DNA of 64,000 bases, from positions 1-64,000 of the forward strand of contig JAGQRH010000020.1 of the NCBI GenBank assembly GCA_020425605.1, given 5' to 3'. The notes beneath the pieces were generated by a model. That model was not told where the DNA came from and did no database searches. It saw only the letters and a program-made list of their open reading frames with translations. This document shows, piece after piece, positions 1 to 7,274 of the stretch. The stretch is from Planctomycetota bacterium (GTDB lineage: Bacteria > Planctomycetota > UBA8742 > UBA2392). The position numbers and the translations under genes were made by a program. How positions within the stretch are numbered: position 1 is the stretch's first letter; each line of letters opens with the position of its first letter.

Positions 1-754
1 GCTTGCGGCCGTAGGTCAGCTCGCGCGTCGGAATGAGCCCGTCGATGCCGCCGAGGTCGACGAACGCGCCGAAGTCGGCGATGTTCTTGACCACGCCTTC
101 GCGCAGCTGGCCTTCTTCGATTTCTGAAAGCAGCGCGTCCTTGAGGCGTTCGCGGTTGCGCTCCTGCAGCTTGCGCGCACTGACCACGATGTTCTCGCGG
201 GCCTGGTCGATCTTGATGATCTCGCACTCGAGCTCATCGCCGATGAACTCGTTGATGTCGCGGGTACGGCGGATGCTGACCTGTGACGCGGGCAGGAAGG
301 CCGGCACGCCGATGTCGATCAGCAGCCCGCCCTTGATCTTCTTGGTGACCTTGCCGCGAACCGTGTCGCCTTCCTTGTGCTTGGCGACGACCGTTTCCCA
401 GTTGATCTTGCGGTCGGCCTTGCGCTTGCTTAGTCCGATCAGGCCGTCATCGTTCTCAAGCTCTTCGATCAGGACAGTGATTTCGTCGCCGACCTTGGGC
501 TTTTCTTCGTCGTTGGCGAACTCGCGGGCGTCGATGATGCCGACGGTCTTGGCGCCGATATCGACGATCACGCGGTCCTTTTCGGCCGTGATGACGCGGC
601 CCTTTACCAGCGAGTCTTCGCTGAAGTGGCGGGCGCTGACGACCATCTGCTCAAGCGATGGTTCTTTCCAGATTGAGTCGAGTTCCGCTTCGACAACTTC
701 TGACTTGGGTCCGTAGCGACGGATGAGCGGATTAATGGCACGCAATGATGACAT
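1..754 (-). CDS. rpsA: 30S ribosomal protein S1, 3'-truncated by window edge
   Basis: Reading the minus strand from ATG at 754 gives an open frame to position 2 (about 251 codons) with no stop, so only the N-terminal part lies in the window. Three S1 RNA-binding (OB-fold) domains follow one another: the first includes VKGRVI and VDIGAKTVGIID, the second GDTVRGKVTKKIKGG and LPASQV, the third LREGVVKNIADFGAFVDLGG. The product binds mRNA on the small ribosomal subunit during initiation. An SD-like AGGAT lies upstream of the ATG. Full-length S1 normally has four to six repeats, so at least one more is expected beyond the edge. Confidence 0.93.
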   Translation of the reverse strand, partial: MSSLRAINPLIRRYGPKSEVVEAELDSIWKEPSLEQMVVSARHFSEDSLVKGRVITAEKDRVIVDIGAKTVGIIDAREFANDEEKPKVGDEITVLIEELENDDGLIGLSKRKADRKINWETVVAKHKEGDTVRGKVTKKIKGGLLIDIGVPAFLPASQVSIRRTRDINEFIGDELECEIIKIDQARENIVVSARKLQERNRERLKDALLSEIEEGQLREGVVKNIADFGAFVDLGGIDGLIPTRELTYGRK

Positions 755-865
755 GTAAGGGATCCTGACCCCGACTTCGGACGGCTATTTGGCAGCCGCA
801 CGGCCGGGCTCTATTGTTTCCCCAGCAACGCCCAGGCACACGCCCGGAAACACGTCACCGAAGGG

Positions 866-895
866 GCGGGAAGTATATGGGCGCCAGACTCGCCC
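866..895 (-). promoter_or_regulatory. candidate sigma70-type promoter of rpsA
   Basis: On the minus strand a TATACT -10 hexamer (877 to 872) lies 16 nt downstream of a weak -35, TTGCGG. It would start transcription near 865, giving a leader of about 110 nt before rpsA. The -10 is good and the -35 poor. A GCCCGC/GCGGGC hairpin (892-909) overlaps the -35 and the stop codon of the gene ending at 909. Confidence 0.35.
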
Positions 896-908
896 GCAAT
901 GGGGCGGG

Positions 909-1157
909 CTACTTTTCCGGCGTGCCTTCCGGCTTTGCTGGCAAGAGGAACTCTCGGACGAAAAAACCGATGGTGAACGCCAGGAAGCCAGCCGTGATCA
1001 CGATCGCGACCATGACGAAGCCGAGCACCGAGTACTTGTGGACGCCGTGCATTAGCTGGAAGTCGGACGCGACGTCCCAACCGAGGCTCGGGAACACAAA
1101 GAACCCGATGAGCCCAAGCCCGAAGAGGACAACCTCAAACAGCACATGGGTTTTCAT
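909..1157 (-). CDS. small two-TM membrane protein, unknown
   Basis: An 82-residue protein with two hydrophobic helices, about residues 5-25 and 42-67, separated by a polar loop (GWDVASDFQLMHGVHKYS), and ending in a charged tail. I recognise no family motif. It has its own candidate promoter upstream, and a GC hairpin at its stop codon could end the transcript before rpsA. It is probably an inner-membrane protein with no assignable role. The coding call rests on clean reading frame, typical two-TM shape and the flanking signals. Confidence 0.6.
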   Translation of the reverse strand: MKTHVLFEVVLFGLGLIGFFVFPSLGWDVASDFQLMHGVHKYSVLGFVMVAIVITAGFLAFTIGFFVREFLLPAKPEGTPEK

Positions 1158-1210
1158 TGGATCGCTCCAGAGGACTCGTCGTTACCCCACGTTAGTCCGC
1201 CCTTCCGACA

Positions 1211-1240
1211 ATAGTGTCACACCTACACTAAGCATGTCAA
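1211..1240 (-). promoter_or_regulatory. candidate promoter of the 82-aa membrane protein
   Basis: A perfect TTGACA -35 on the minus strand (1240-1235) is followed after 18 nt by CACTAT (1216-1211). It points at the gene starting at 1157. TCACACC (1217-1223) and GGTGTGA (1245-1251) flank the -35 as inverted 7-mers, so a repressor or activator site is possible. Confidence 0.45.
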
Positions 1241-1391
1241 GTCCGGTGTGAGTCGTGGAAGAGGCTCCTATCCGCACACCTGCGCGACGACACAAGAAAA
1301 AGTTTGTCGCCGCCCTCTACGCCCTAAACGCGTGGGATTCCAGGCATCTGCTGACACCCGTTCCGGCCTCTATTCGGCCTCAAATGTCGCA

Positions 1392-1424
1392 CGTGTGTGG
1401 ATACTCGGGGAAACCGAACACACG
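1392..1424 (+). promoter_or_regulatory. hairpin abutting the Shine-Dalgarno of the 159-aa gene
   Basis: CGTGTGT (1392-1398) and ACACACG (418-424 of the same kilobase, i.e. 1418-1424) can pair in the leader. The 3' arm touches the GGAGG ribosome-binding site at 1424-1428. A translation-control role is inference only. Confidence 0.3.
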
Positions 1425-1434
1425 GAGGCTAGTC

Positions 1435-1914
1435 ATGTGTGTTATCTCGAAACTCTCGGCCGATGAGCAGGACGCGATCCGCCGGGAACTTACTCAGCTT
1501 TACTTGAAACTGGGCGGCGAGGACATTGATCGTGCCATCACCCGCGACCGCAAGGTGCTGGCCGAGCATGAGCGCGAGCTGGACCATGTCGCGACACTGC
1601 CGTTCGACAAGCCCTACCGCTGGCGGATTGCGCCCAGTGTCGGGCTGCGCGTGCAGAAAGATCTTGAGCGCCAGCAGAAACGCAAGGCCGAGCTGCGGGC
1701 CGAATGCTTGCAACATGTCCTGCTTGAGCGCGGGCATGTGGCTGAGGCCGCGCCACGCAGCGTGAGCCACGGCCAACCCGCGGCGCGCGATGTCGGGCTG
1801 ATGAAACAGGCCGATCAGCTTGATGCATTTCTTGGCGAAGCGATGGAAGCGCTCAAGGACTGGAAGCAGGAGAGGGCGGAGGCCTCTCCGCCGGTCGAGA
1901 CGGCCGTGGCGTAG
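1435..1914 (+). CDS. hypothetical 159-aa charged helical protein
   Basis: The start at ATG 1435 is chosen because GGAGG lies 6 nt upstream; the open frame extends further back to 1255 but without a ribosome-binding site and with unlikely composition. The protein begins MCVISKLSADEQDAIRREL and is rich in Glu, Arg, Lys and Leu. Two helical stretches are apparent (about residues 8-45 and 70-95), with a C-terminal segment ending in Pro/Val. No TM segment and no known motif. It stands alone between the minus-strand small membrane gene and a repeat element. Confidence 0.6.
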   Translation: MCVISKLSADEQDAIRRELTQLYLKLGGEDIDRAITRDRKVLAEHERELDHVATLPFDKPYRWRIAPSVGLRVQKDLERQQKRKAELRAECLQHVLLERGHVAEAAPRSVSHGQPAARDVGLMKQADQLDAFLGEAMEALKDWKQERAEASPPVETAVA

Positions 1915-1947
1915 GCTGCACGGTCGTTGGCGATTGCTGGCACTGAT

Positions 1948-2081
1948 TTGCGCGAAGACGCGAAGTTCACGCGATGACGCGAAGAACTGCGACTGCGAAA
2001 AATTCTCCGGTGAACATGGGTCCACATGTTCATCGATGTTCACCTATGGTTGCTTTGACAGCTCTTCGCGTCTTCGCGCAA
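1948..2081. repeat. 134-bp element bounded by 18-bp perfect inverted repeats
   Basis: TTGCGCGAAGACGCGAAG (1948-1965) is repeated exactly in inverse orientation at 2064-2081. The interior carries further CGCGAAG copies (about 1976-1982) and the GTGAACATG motif described separately. The element fills most of the 299-bp gap between the genes ending at 1914 and 2214 and encodes no convincing protein. It resembles dispersed intergenic hairpin repeats. Confidence 0.7.
2010..2053. repeat. GTGAACATG...GGTTGC repeat, copy A
   Basis: A 44-bp segment starting GTGAACATG and ending ATGGTTGC. Its last 29 bases (2025-2053) match 57246-57274 at 24 positions by hand alignment, and the first nine bases also match exactly there. 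GAACATG and CATGTTC inside it form a short dyad. This is a shared non-coding repeat or a protein-binding site. Confidence 0.6.
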
Positions 2082-2182
2082 GGCAGTTCACGCCCAATCA
2101 GCACTGTGCGAGGCAAGACCCAGGGCGATGACGCTTGCGCTACACCGGCACGTTTGTCACCCCCGCTTAACGGGATTTCGCG

Positions 2183-2194
2183 ACGTCCGGACGT
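2183..2194. promoter_or_regulatory. 12-bp perfect palindrome ACGTCCGGACGT
   Basis: A self-complementary 12-mer 19 bp past the end of the MOSC gene. It could be an operator or chance; nothing else supports a role. Confidence 0.2.
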
Positions 2195-2213
2195 TGCAGT
2201 CGGAGTGCGGGTT

Positions 2214-2756
2214 TCAGACCCTTTCGAGCGGGCGGTGGACACCAGCGGGGAGTTCCACCTGGATGGTGTCGCCGGGACTGACTTTGCCGCCTTCAAGCAC
2301 GATGCCCATTATGCCGGCCTTGCGGATGAGGTTGCCATCGACATCCCGCCCCAAACAGCCTGCCATCAGGCCTTTGTGAATGGTCTCAAGCTGGCTGCAT
2401 GGGTTGCGGAGGCCCGTGATTTCGACCACGGTGTCGGGCCCAAGGCGAAGCCGGGCCCCGGTTGGCAAACCCAGCAGGTCGATGCCGGAAGTCGTGACGT
2501 TTTCCCCGATACGGCCGGGACCAACTTCGAAACCGGACTGCTGCAGCTCATCGAACAACTCGGAGTGAATGAGGTGCACCTGGCGGAGGTTGGGCTGATT
2601 GGGGTCTTGGAGCACGCGCGAGCGGTGCTTCACCTTTTCACCGGAATGCGCATCCCCCTCTACGCCGAGGCCGGCAACCAACGTGATGCTTGGCTGACTC
2701 AGCTTTGCCAGCGTATGTCCGGCGCTGCAGTGGACGGCCTTCACGATGCCCGACAT
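2214..2756 (-). CDS. MOSC domain protein
   Basis: A 180-aa protein starting MSGIVKAVH at ATG 2756, which overlaps the crcB stop in TGATG. It shows the MOSC fold pattern: VEGDAHSG near residue 35, QVHLIHSELFDEL, GRIGENVTTSGIDL near residue 90, LGPDTVVEITGLRNPC with the conserved Cys near residue 123, and LEGGKVSPGD. MOSC proteins carry or sulfurate molybdenum cofactor, or act as stand-alone sulfur carriers such as YiiM. There is no fused MoaB/MogA domain. It is co-transcribed with crcB; the functional link is not obvious. Confidence 0.85.
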   Translation of the reverse strand: MSGIVKAVHCSAGHTLAKLSQPSITLVAGLGVEGDAHSGEKVKHRSRVLQDPNQPNLRQVHLIHSELFDELQQSGFEVGPGRIGENVTTSGIDLLGLPTGARLRLGPDTVVEITGLRNPCSQLETIHKGLMAGCLGRDVDGNLIRKAGIMGIVLEGGKVSPGDTIQVELPAGVHRPLERV

Positions 2757-3136
2757 CAGGCCACCTTTCCGCCGGTGAGTTGCATCCCGGCCCAGGCCAG
2801 AAACAGACCGCCGGCCACGCTGGCGATGATATTCAAGATCGCCTTGCCGCTGGCAAGATCGAGCGTCTGGTTCGCAAAGGTGCTGAAAGTGGTCAGGCTG
2901 CCGCAGACGCCGACGATCAGAAGCAACTGCAGCTCGGGTCCCCATTTTACACCATCTCGGCCGAGCAGCCCGACGCCGATGCCAATGGCAAAGCAGCCAG
3001 TTAAGTTTACGAGAAGAGTGGCGTACGGAAATGACTCGGCCAGCTTGGGCCACTTCCACTGCAGGCCCATTGCGATGCCCCAGCGCATTGACGCCCCGAT
3101 CGCGCCGCCGAGGCATACCAGTGCAAGTTGTTTCAC
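2756..3136 (-). CDS. crcB: CrcB/Fluc fluoride ion channel
   Basis: A 126-aa, four-TM protein of normal family length. Family motifs are present: GGAIGASMRW at the N-terminus, NLTGCFAIG in TM2 and GVCGSLTTFSTF in TM3, the segment that lines the fluoride pore. Fluc proteins form antiparallel dimers in the inner membrane and export fluoride. The start is GTG at 3136, supported by AAAGGGGG just upstream. One gene copy is seen, so a homodimer is expected. I do not see a crcB (fluoride) riboswitch in the short leader between here and 3185. Confidence 0.93.
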   Translation of the reverse strand: MKQLALVCLGGAIGASMRWGIAMGLQWKWPKLAESFPYATLLVNLTGCFAIGIGVGLLGRDGVKWGPELQLLLIVGVCGSLTTFSTFANQTLDLASGKAILNIIASVAGGLFLAWAGMQLTGGKVA

Positions 3137-3184
3137 CTTGCCCCCTTTCAGGAATTCCGTGAGGACTCTACCTTCTAGTCAACG

Positions 3185-4024
3185 ATGAACGACAGCCCGC
3201 ATTCACCCCTGATTGACCTTCACAGCCACTCCACTCGCTCGGACGGCGCTTTTGCGCCCGCGCGCCTGTTTGAAGAGGCCGCAGCGCGTGGCGTCCACAC
3301 GCTGGCGTTAACCGACCACGACACCACGGCCGGACTGGATGAAGCCGAGGCGGCCGCGGCCGAGCACGGCGTCGATTTCGTGCCGGGCGTGGAGATCACC
3401 TGCGAGTGCGCGGGTACGGAAGTGCATCTGCTGGGTCTTGGCATCGACCGCTTGAACTCTGTTCTCAAGCGCCTGTGCAACGATGTGCAGCAGCGGCGGC
3501 AAAAGCGCTTCTTTGAGATGGTCGAGAAGCTGCGCGCCCACGGCGTTCCACTTAGCACCGAGGGCGTTGAGGACGGCGTGTCGCTGGCTCGCCCTTACCT
3601 CGCGCGCATGCTGATCCAGCAGGGCAAGGTGGCGAGCTATCAGGAGGCGTTTGCGCGCTACCTGCGCAAGGGTTGCCCCGGGTTCGTGGAGCACTCCACC
3701 ATCAAGATCAAGACGGCGATTGAAGCAATCCAGGCGGCCGGCGGCGTGGCGGTGATCGCCCACCCCGGGCTGTATCGCAACGGCGACGAGGTTGTGTTTG
3801 AGGCGCGCAAGGAAGGCCTGGACGGCATCGAGTGCCATCACAGCGACCACAACCACGACGTCTCGCAGCACTACGTGTCGATTGCCCGTAAGCTGGAGAT
3901 GCTCGTCAGCGGCGGCGCGGATTTCCATGGGCCGGAGCACGCCCGCAGCAAGTTCTTTGGCAAGCGCGGCTGCCCGCCCGCCGACTTCGAGCGCATGAAA
4001 GAGGCCATCGCGGCAAGGGCCTAG
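3185..4024 (+). CDS. PHP-domain phosphoesterase (TrpH/RNase AM-like)
   Basis: A 279-aa protein with the PHP metal motifs in order: DLHSHSTRSDG (residues 11-21), LTDHDTT (near 41), PGVEITCE (near 64), IAHPG (near 193), GADFHGPEH (near 240). These bind the trinuclear metal centre. Homologues hydrolyse 3',5'-bisnucleotides or trim 5' ends of RNA. It is the first plus-strand gene after the divergent crcB pair. No strong Shine-Dalgarno is visible, but ATG 3185 gives the family N-terminus directly. Confidence 0.88.
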   Translation: MNDSPHSPLIDLHSHSTRSDGAFAPARLFEEAAARGVHTLALTDHDTTAGLDEAEAAAAEHGVDFVPGVEITCECAGTEVHLLGLGIDRLNSVLKRLCNDVQQRRQKRFFEMVEKLRAHGVPLSTEGVEDGVSLARPYLARMLIQQGKVASYQEAFARYLRKGCPGFVEHSTIKIKTAIEAIQAAGGVAVIAHPGLYRNGDEVVFEARKEGLDGIECHHSDHNHDVSQHYVSIARKLEMLVSGGADFHGPEHARSKFFGKRGCPPADFERMKEAIAARA

Positions 4025-4035
4025 AGCCCCGGCTA

Positions 4036-4106
4036 ATTGCCGCAGGCAATGTTCCTGAAGCGAAGCACCGCTTCGCGAGGGGCGCCGGGGACGACGCGAA
4101 GCGTCG
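4036..4106 (+). repeat. three successive short hairpins
   Basis: ATTGCC-GCA-GGCAAT (4036-4050), GCGAAGC-ACC-GCTTCGC (4060-4076) and CGACGC-GAA-GCGTCG (4092-4106) all have perfect stems with 3-nt loops. They follow the PHP gene and lack a T-tract, so they may stabilise the 3' end of the mRNA or be remnants of intergenic repeats. Confidence 0.5.
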
Positions 4107-4172
4107 AACTTGCACGCCGTTGAGTTTGCATCACCCCACCGCTAACGTCGCGCGAAACAGGCAGGAGTGATC

Positions 4173-5333
4173 GTGCAGGACAGTGCAGACATCGTGGTGA
4201 TCGGCGGCGGGTGTATCGGTGTGTCGGTCGCGTACCAGCTTGCGAAGCGCGGGGCGGGAAAAGTCCAGCTGCTTGAACGTGATGAGTTCCTTGGCCAGGA
4301 AAGCACCGGCAAGTGCGCGGGCGGTATCCGCGCCCAGTTCAGCACTGAGGTCAACACACGGCTCAGCCTGCTCTCGATCAATGCCTTTGAGAACTGGCAG
4401 ACCGAGATCGGCGAGCCGCTTCAGTATTGGCAGTGGGGCTACTGCTTCTTGCTGACCAGCGACGAATTGGTTGCCAGCTTCACGAAGTCCTACGAGATGT
4501 GGAAGCGCCTCGGCATGAACGTCGAGTGGTGGTCGCCCGAGGAAGTCGCGAAGCGCCTGCCGTACTTGAACACCGACGGCGTGCAGGGCGCGACGTTCCA
4601 CCAGCGCGACGGCTTCGGTGACCCGAGCGACATCACCCAGGGCTTTGCCAAGGCCGCCCGCAAGGCCGGCGCGGTGATCGAGAACAACGTCGAGGTCACC
4701 GGCATCAAGCTGGATGACAACAACCGGCGCGTGGTCGCCGTCGAGACCAACCAGGGTGAGGTGAAGTGCGACAAGGTCGTGCTGTGCACCGGTGCCTGGA
4801 CGCGCAAGGTTGCGGCGCTGGCGGGCATTGACGTCCCGATCGAGCCGATCCGGCGGCAGATCATCGTGACGGACAAGTTTGACGACATCAAAGACCCGTT
4901 CCCGATGACTGTTGACCTGTCAACAACGCTCTACTTCCATCGCGAGTCCGGCGGCGTCCTGATCGGCATGAGCGACCACGGCGAATCGGCCGGCTTCGAC
5001 GACAGCTTCAACGAGGACTTCGGCGAGCAGATGCTGGTGACGGCCATGGAGCGCGCGCCGGTGCTCGAGAACGCCGTGCCGAAGCACAAGTGGGCCGGCC
5101 TGTATGAAGTTACGCCGGACCACCACCCGGTGATCGACAAGCTCGGCCACTTGCAGGGTGCATACGTCTGCGCCGGCTTCAGCGGCCACGGCCTGATGCA
5201 CGCGCCGGCCGCCGGCATCGTCACGGCCGAGCTGGTGCTGGACGGCAAGGCCAGCAGCGCGGACATCACGGCGCTGGAGTTGAGCCGCTTCAGCGATCCC
5301 AGCCGCCAGCACGAAGAAGCGAACGTGATCTGA
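4173..5333 (+). CDS. FAD-dependent oxidoreductase, DAO / sarcosine oxidase beta-like
   Basis: A 386-aa flavoprotein. The N-terminus has the dinucleotide fold VVIGGGCIGVSVAYQLAKRG followed by LLERDEFLGQESTGKCAGGIR, the family's FAD-binding region. The C-terminal part has VDLSTTLYFHRESGGVLIGM, GLYEVTPDHHPVIDK and CAGFSGHGLMHAPAAG, typical of sarcosine/dimethylglycine oxidase beta-like enzymes. It probably oxidises a secondary or tertiary amine; the substrate cannot be told. GTG 4173 is preferred over in-frame GTG 4167 because AGGAG at 4163-4167 is then correctly spaced. No partner subunits (alpha, gamma, delta) lie nearby. Confidence 0.85.
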   Translation: MQDSADIVVIGGGCIGVSVAYQLAKRGAGKVQLLERDEFLGQESTGKCAGGIRAQFSTEVNTRLSLLSINAFENWQTEIGEPLQYWQWGYCFLLTSDELVASFTKSYEMWKRLGMNVEWWSPEEVAKRLPYLNTDGVQGATFHQRDGFGDPSDITQGFAKAARKAGAVIENNVEVTGIKLDDNNRRVVAVETNQGEVKCDKVVLCTGAWTRKVAALAGIDVPIEPIRRQIIVTDKFDDIKDPFPMTVDLSTTLYFHRESGGVLIGMSDHGESAGFDDSFNEDFGEQMLVTAMERAPVLENAVPKHKWAGLYEVTPDHHPVIDKLGHLQGAYVCAGFSGHGLMHAPAAGIVTAELVLDGKASSADITALELSRFSDPSRQHEEANVI

Positions 5334-5340
5334 TCGGCCG

Positions 5341-5814
5341 ATGGTACCCCGCAGCAAAAGACTTCGCGTGAAGACAAAGATTGTTACCGGCGTTGCAGCG
5401 AGACGATGGCGGTCCCTTTGTGGACTCGTTCTTGTGACGGGGGCCGTGCCTACCGGGATTGTTCTGACCCGGATGCACGCGACACTACAGTTTCAGTTGG
5501 CGTTGCCGTGCGCGCTCGTACTTTTCGGCGCAGGCATGCTGGTTGCATGGGCTAAGGGGCATCCTTCCATCGTCGAGATTGACCGGGCAACGATTTACGC
5601 CCGACATTCCAAGCGCTTGGACTGGAAAGAGGTTTGGGCCGTACACTTCGTCCACGGCCCGAGTCAGGTTGGATTTCATCTGCGCCACGATACCCGGCCC
5701 GCAATTGTGGCCGAGATGCCGTTCTTCAGCTGGACTAGGCGACAACGGGTCCACCGTCTGCTTGAGCGAATGCTTCGTCGTGCGAATCCCCTGGCTGATC
5801 GATCCCAAAGCTGA
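5341..5814 (+). CDS. hypothetical two-TM protein with PH-like tail
   Basis: A 157-aa protein. A basic N-terminus is followed by two hydrophobic helices (about residues 24-42 and 50-70), then a soluble region with the pattern IVEIDRATIYARHSKRLDWKEV that resembles bacterial PH domains sitting behind two TM helices. The C-terminus is Arg-rich. It begins 7 bp after the oxidoreductase, so it may be in the same transcript. No catalytic motif seen. Confidence 0.65.
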   Translation: MVPRSKRLRVKTKIVTGVAARRWRSLCGLVLVTGAVPTGIVLTRMHATLQFQLALPCALVLFGAGMLVAWAKGHPSIVEIDRATIYARHSKRLDWKEVWAVHFVHGPSQVGFHLRHDTRPAIVAEMPFFSWTRRQRVHRLLERMLRRANPLADRSQS

Positions 5815-5832
5815 CCCTTCTGGAGCACCCGC

Positions 5833-6192
5833 TTGGAAAAGCTCTATACGCCGTTGCTGCTGATCGGCAGTAACCTGTTCATGACGTATGCCTGGTATGG
5901 CCACCTCAAGGACCAGAAGAACTCGGCGCTCTGGATCGTGATCCTCACGAGTTGGGGCGTCGCGTTCCTCGAGTACTGCCTGCAGGTGCCGGGCAACCGG
6001 CTGGGCGCGAAGGTCTATTCGCTCGGCCAGCTCAAGGTGATGCAGGAGGTGATCACAATGACCGTCTTTGCCGCCTTCGCCGTGATGTACCTGAAAGTGC
6101 CGCTGAAGATGGACTACTTCTGGGCGGCGCTGTGCCTGGTGGCGGCCGCGTTCTTTGTGTTTCGGGGCGCCGCAAATCCGGTAATTCCGTGA
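5833..6192 (+). CDS. DUF486/DMT-type small membrane protein
   Basis: A 119-aa protein with four TM helices (about residues 6-22, 33-50, 70-88, 94-112). The text LIGSNLFMTYAWYGHLK and VAFLEYCLQVPGNRLG match the DUF486 family, small relatives of drug/metabolite transporters. The start codon is TTG at 5833, chosen because TCTGGAG (5820-5826) lies 6 nt upstream. Substrate unknown. Confidence 0.85.
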   Translation: MEKLYTPLLLIGSNLFMTYAWYGHLKDQKNSALWIVILTSWGVAFLEYCLQVPGNRLGAKVYSLGQLKVMQEVITMTVFAAFAVMYLKVPLKMDYFWAALCLVAAAFFVFRGAANPVIP

Positions 6193-6257
6193 AAGCGGCG
6201 ACAGGCTAGTCATAATAACCGGGCGTCGCTCACATCCTCGATTTCCGGGGGCATCCC

Positions 6258-7217
6258 ATGAAGACGGTCTACGCCGCGCTGGCGCTGCTGGTGTTGTTCG
6301 TTGCTGGTTGTGACAAGGAGAAGCCGGCCAACGGTCCGGGCTCAGAGGGCGGGCACGAGATCAAGTCGGTCAAGTTCGACGATCTCGAAGATTCAGCCCG
6401 CGGTCGTGAAGTTCCGACAACGGTCTACTACCCGAGCGACGAGCCCGGCCCGTTCCCGGTTGTGGTGCTGTCGCACGGGCTGGGCGGCGATCGCTCACAC
6501 TACACGTACCTTGACAAGCACCTTGCCCGCCACGGCTACGTGGTGGTTGTGCCTGAACATGTCGGCAGCAGCTCACGCCTGAATGTGCTGGAGTTGGCCG
6601 AGGCGCTCTACAACGAGAATGAGGCCCGTGACCGAGCGGCCGACATCAGCTTTGTCCTGGACATGTCCGAGCAGTGGAACCTGACCGACGCAAGGCTGGC
6701 CGGTAAGTTCGACATGGAAAAGATCGGCGTCACGGGCCACTCCTTTGGCGGCGCGACCGCGCATTTCATGGGCGGCACGGACGTCAACTTCGACGACCAC
6801 TATGAGAACCTGCGCGATGACCGCGTGAAGGCTGTCGTGCCCATGGCGGCCGGCGACATCGGCGGCAGCAGCCCGTGGTTCGACGACAAGAGCTTTGATC
6901 ACTACGAAGTGCCGTGCATGCAGATCACCGGCACGGACGACGGCTGGCTCGGCAAGAAGGCCAGCTACGACGACATGCCCGGCGGCGACAAGTACTTCAT
7001 CGCGCTGCGCAACGTCGGCCACCTGGACTTCACGAACGCCCCCAACGACTGGGGCAAGAAAGCGCGTGCCAACATCATCATCGCGGCATTGACCACGGCC
7101 TTCTTCGACAAATACCTGAAAGGCGACCAGCACGCGGCCGACAAGTACCTGAACGAGAAATACATGGACAAGCAGTGCGACTGGCAGGTCCCGGACGTGA
7201 TCTGGTATGACAAGTAG
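6258..7217 (+). CDS. lipoprotein alpha/beta hydrolase
   Basis: A 319-aa protein. The signal peptide ends in the lipobox LFVAGC (Cys18), so it should be a lipid-anchored envelope enzyme. The hydrolase core has VVVLSHGLGGDRSHYTYL (oxyanion region), the nucleophile elbow GHSFGG near residue 161, an Asp candidate in ITGTDDGWLG and a His in LRNVGHLDF. This arrangement resembles chlorophyllase, PAF-acetylhydrolase and dienelactone-hydrolase-like esterases. The substrate is unknown. GGGGG precedes the ATG. Confidence 0.82.
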   Translation: MKTVYAALALLVLFVAGCDKEKPANGPGSEGGHEIKSVKFDDLEDSARGREVPTTVYYPSDEPGPFPVVVLSHGLGGDRSHYTYLDKHLARHGYVVVVPEHVGSSSRLNVLELAEALYNENEARDRAADISFVLDMSEQWNLTDARLAGKFDMEKIGVTGHSFGGATAHFMGGTDVNFDDHYENLRDDRVKAVVPMAAGDIGGSSPWFDDKSFDHYEVPCMQITGTDDGWLGKKASYDDMPGGDKYFIALRNVGHLDFTNAPNDWGKKARANIIIAALTTAFFDKYLKGDQHAADKYLNEKYMDKQCDWQVPDVIWYDK

Positions 7218-7230
7218 CAGCCCAAACGAA

Positions 7231-7256
7231 CGGGGCCGGCAGCATTGCCGGCCCCG
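7231..7256. terminator. GC-rich bidirectional hairpin between convergent genes
   Basis: An 11-bp perfect stem CGGGGCCGGCA / TGCCGGCCCCG with loop GCAT. It separates the lipoprotein hydrolase (plus) from the oxoamine synthase (minus). T-tracts are weak on both sides. Confidence 0.65.
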
Positions 7257-7274
7257 GATTGCATCTGTGGGTTA

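Noticed and set aside
1255-1434. N-terminal extension of the 159-aa gene (frame open from 1255)
   Set aside because: No ribosome-binding site and unlikely composition; GGAGG correctly precedes ATG 1435.
2010-2053. CRISPR repeat
   Set aside because: Only two copies in the window, 55 kb apart, without spacers or cas genes.
3137-3184. Fluoride riboswitch before crcB
   Set aside because: The leader is too short and lacks the conserved GGNGATGG...CTGAT elements.
1974-3188. A 404-codon plus-strand open frame
   Set aside because: It runs antisense over crcB and the MOSC gene, both of which carry clear family motifs; a shadow of GC-rich coding.
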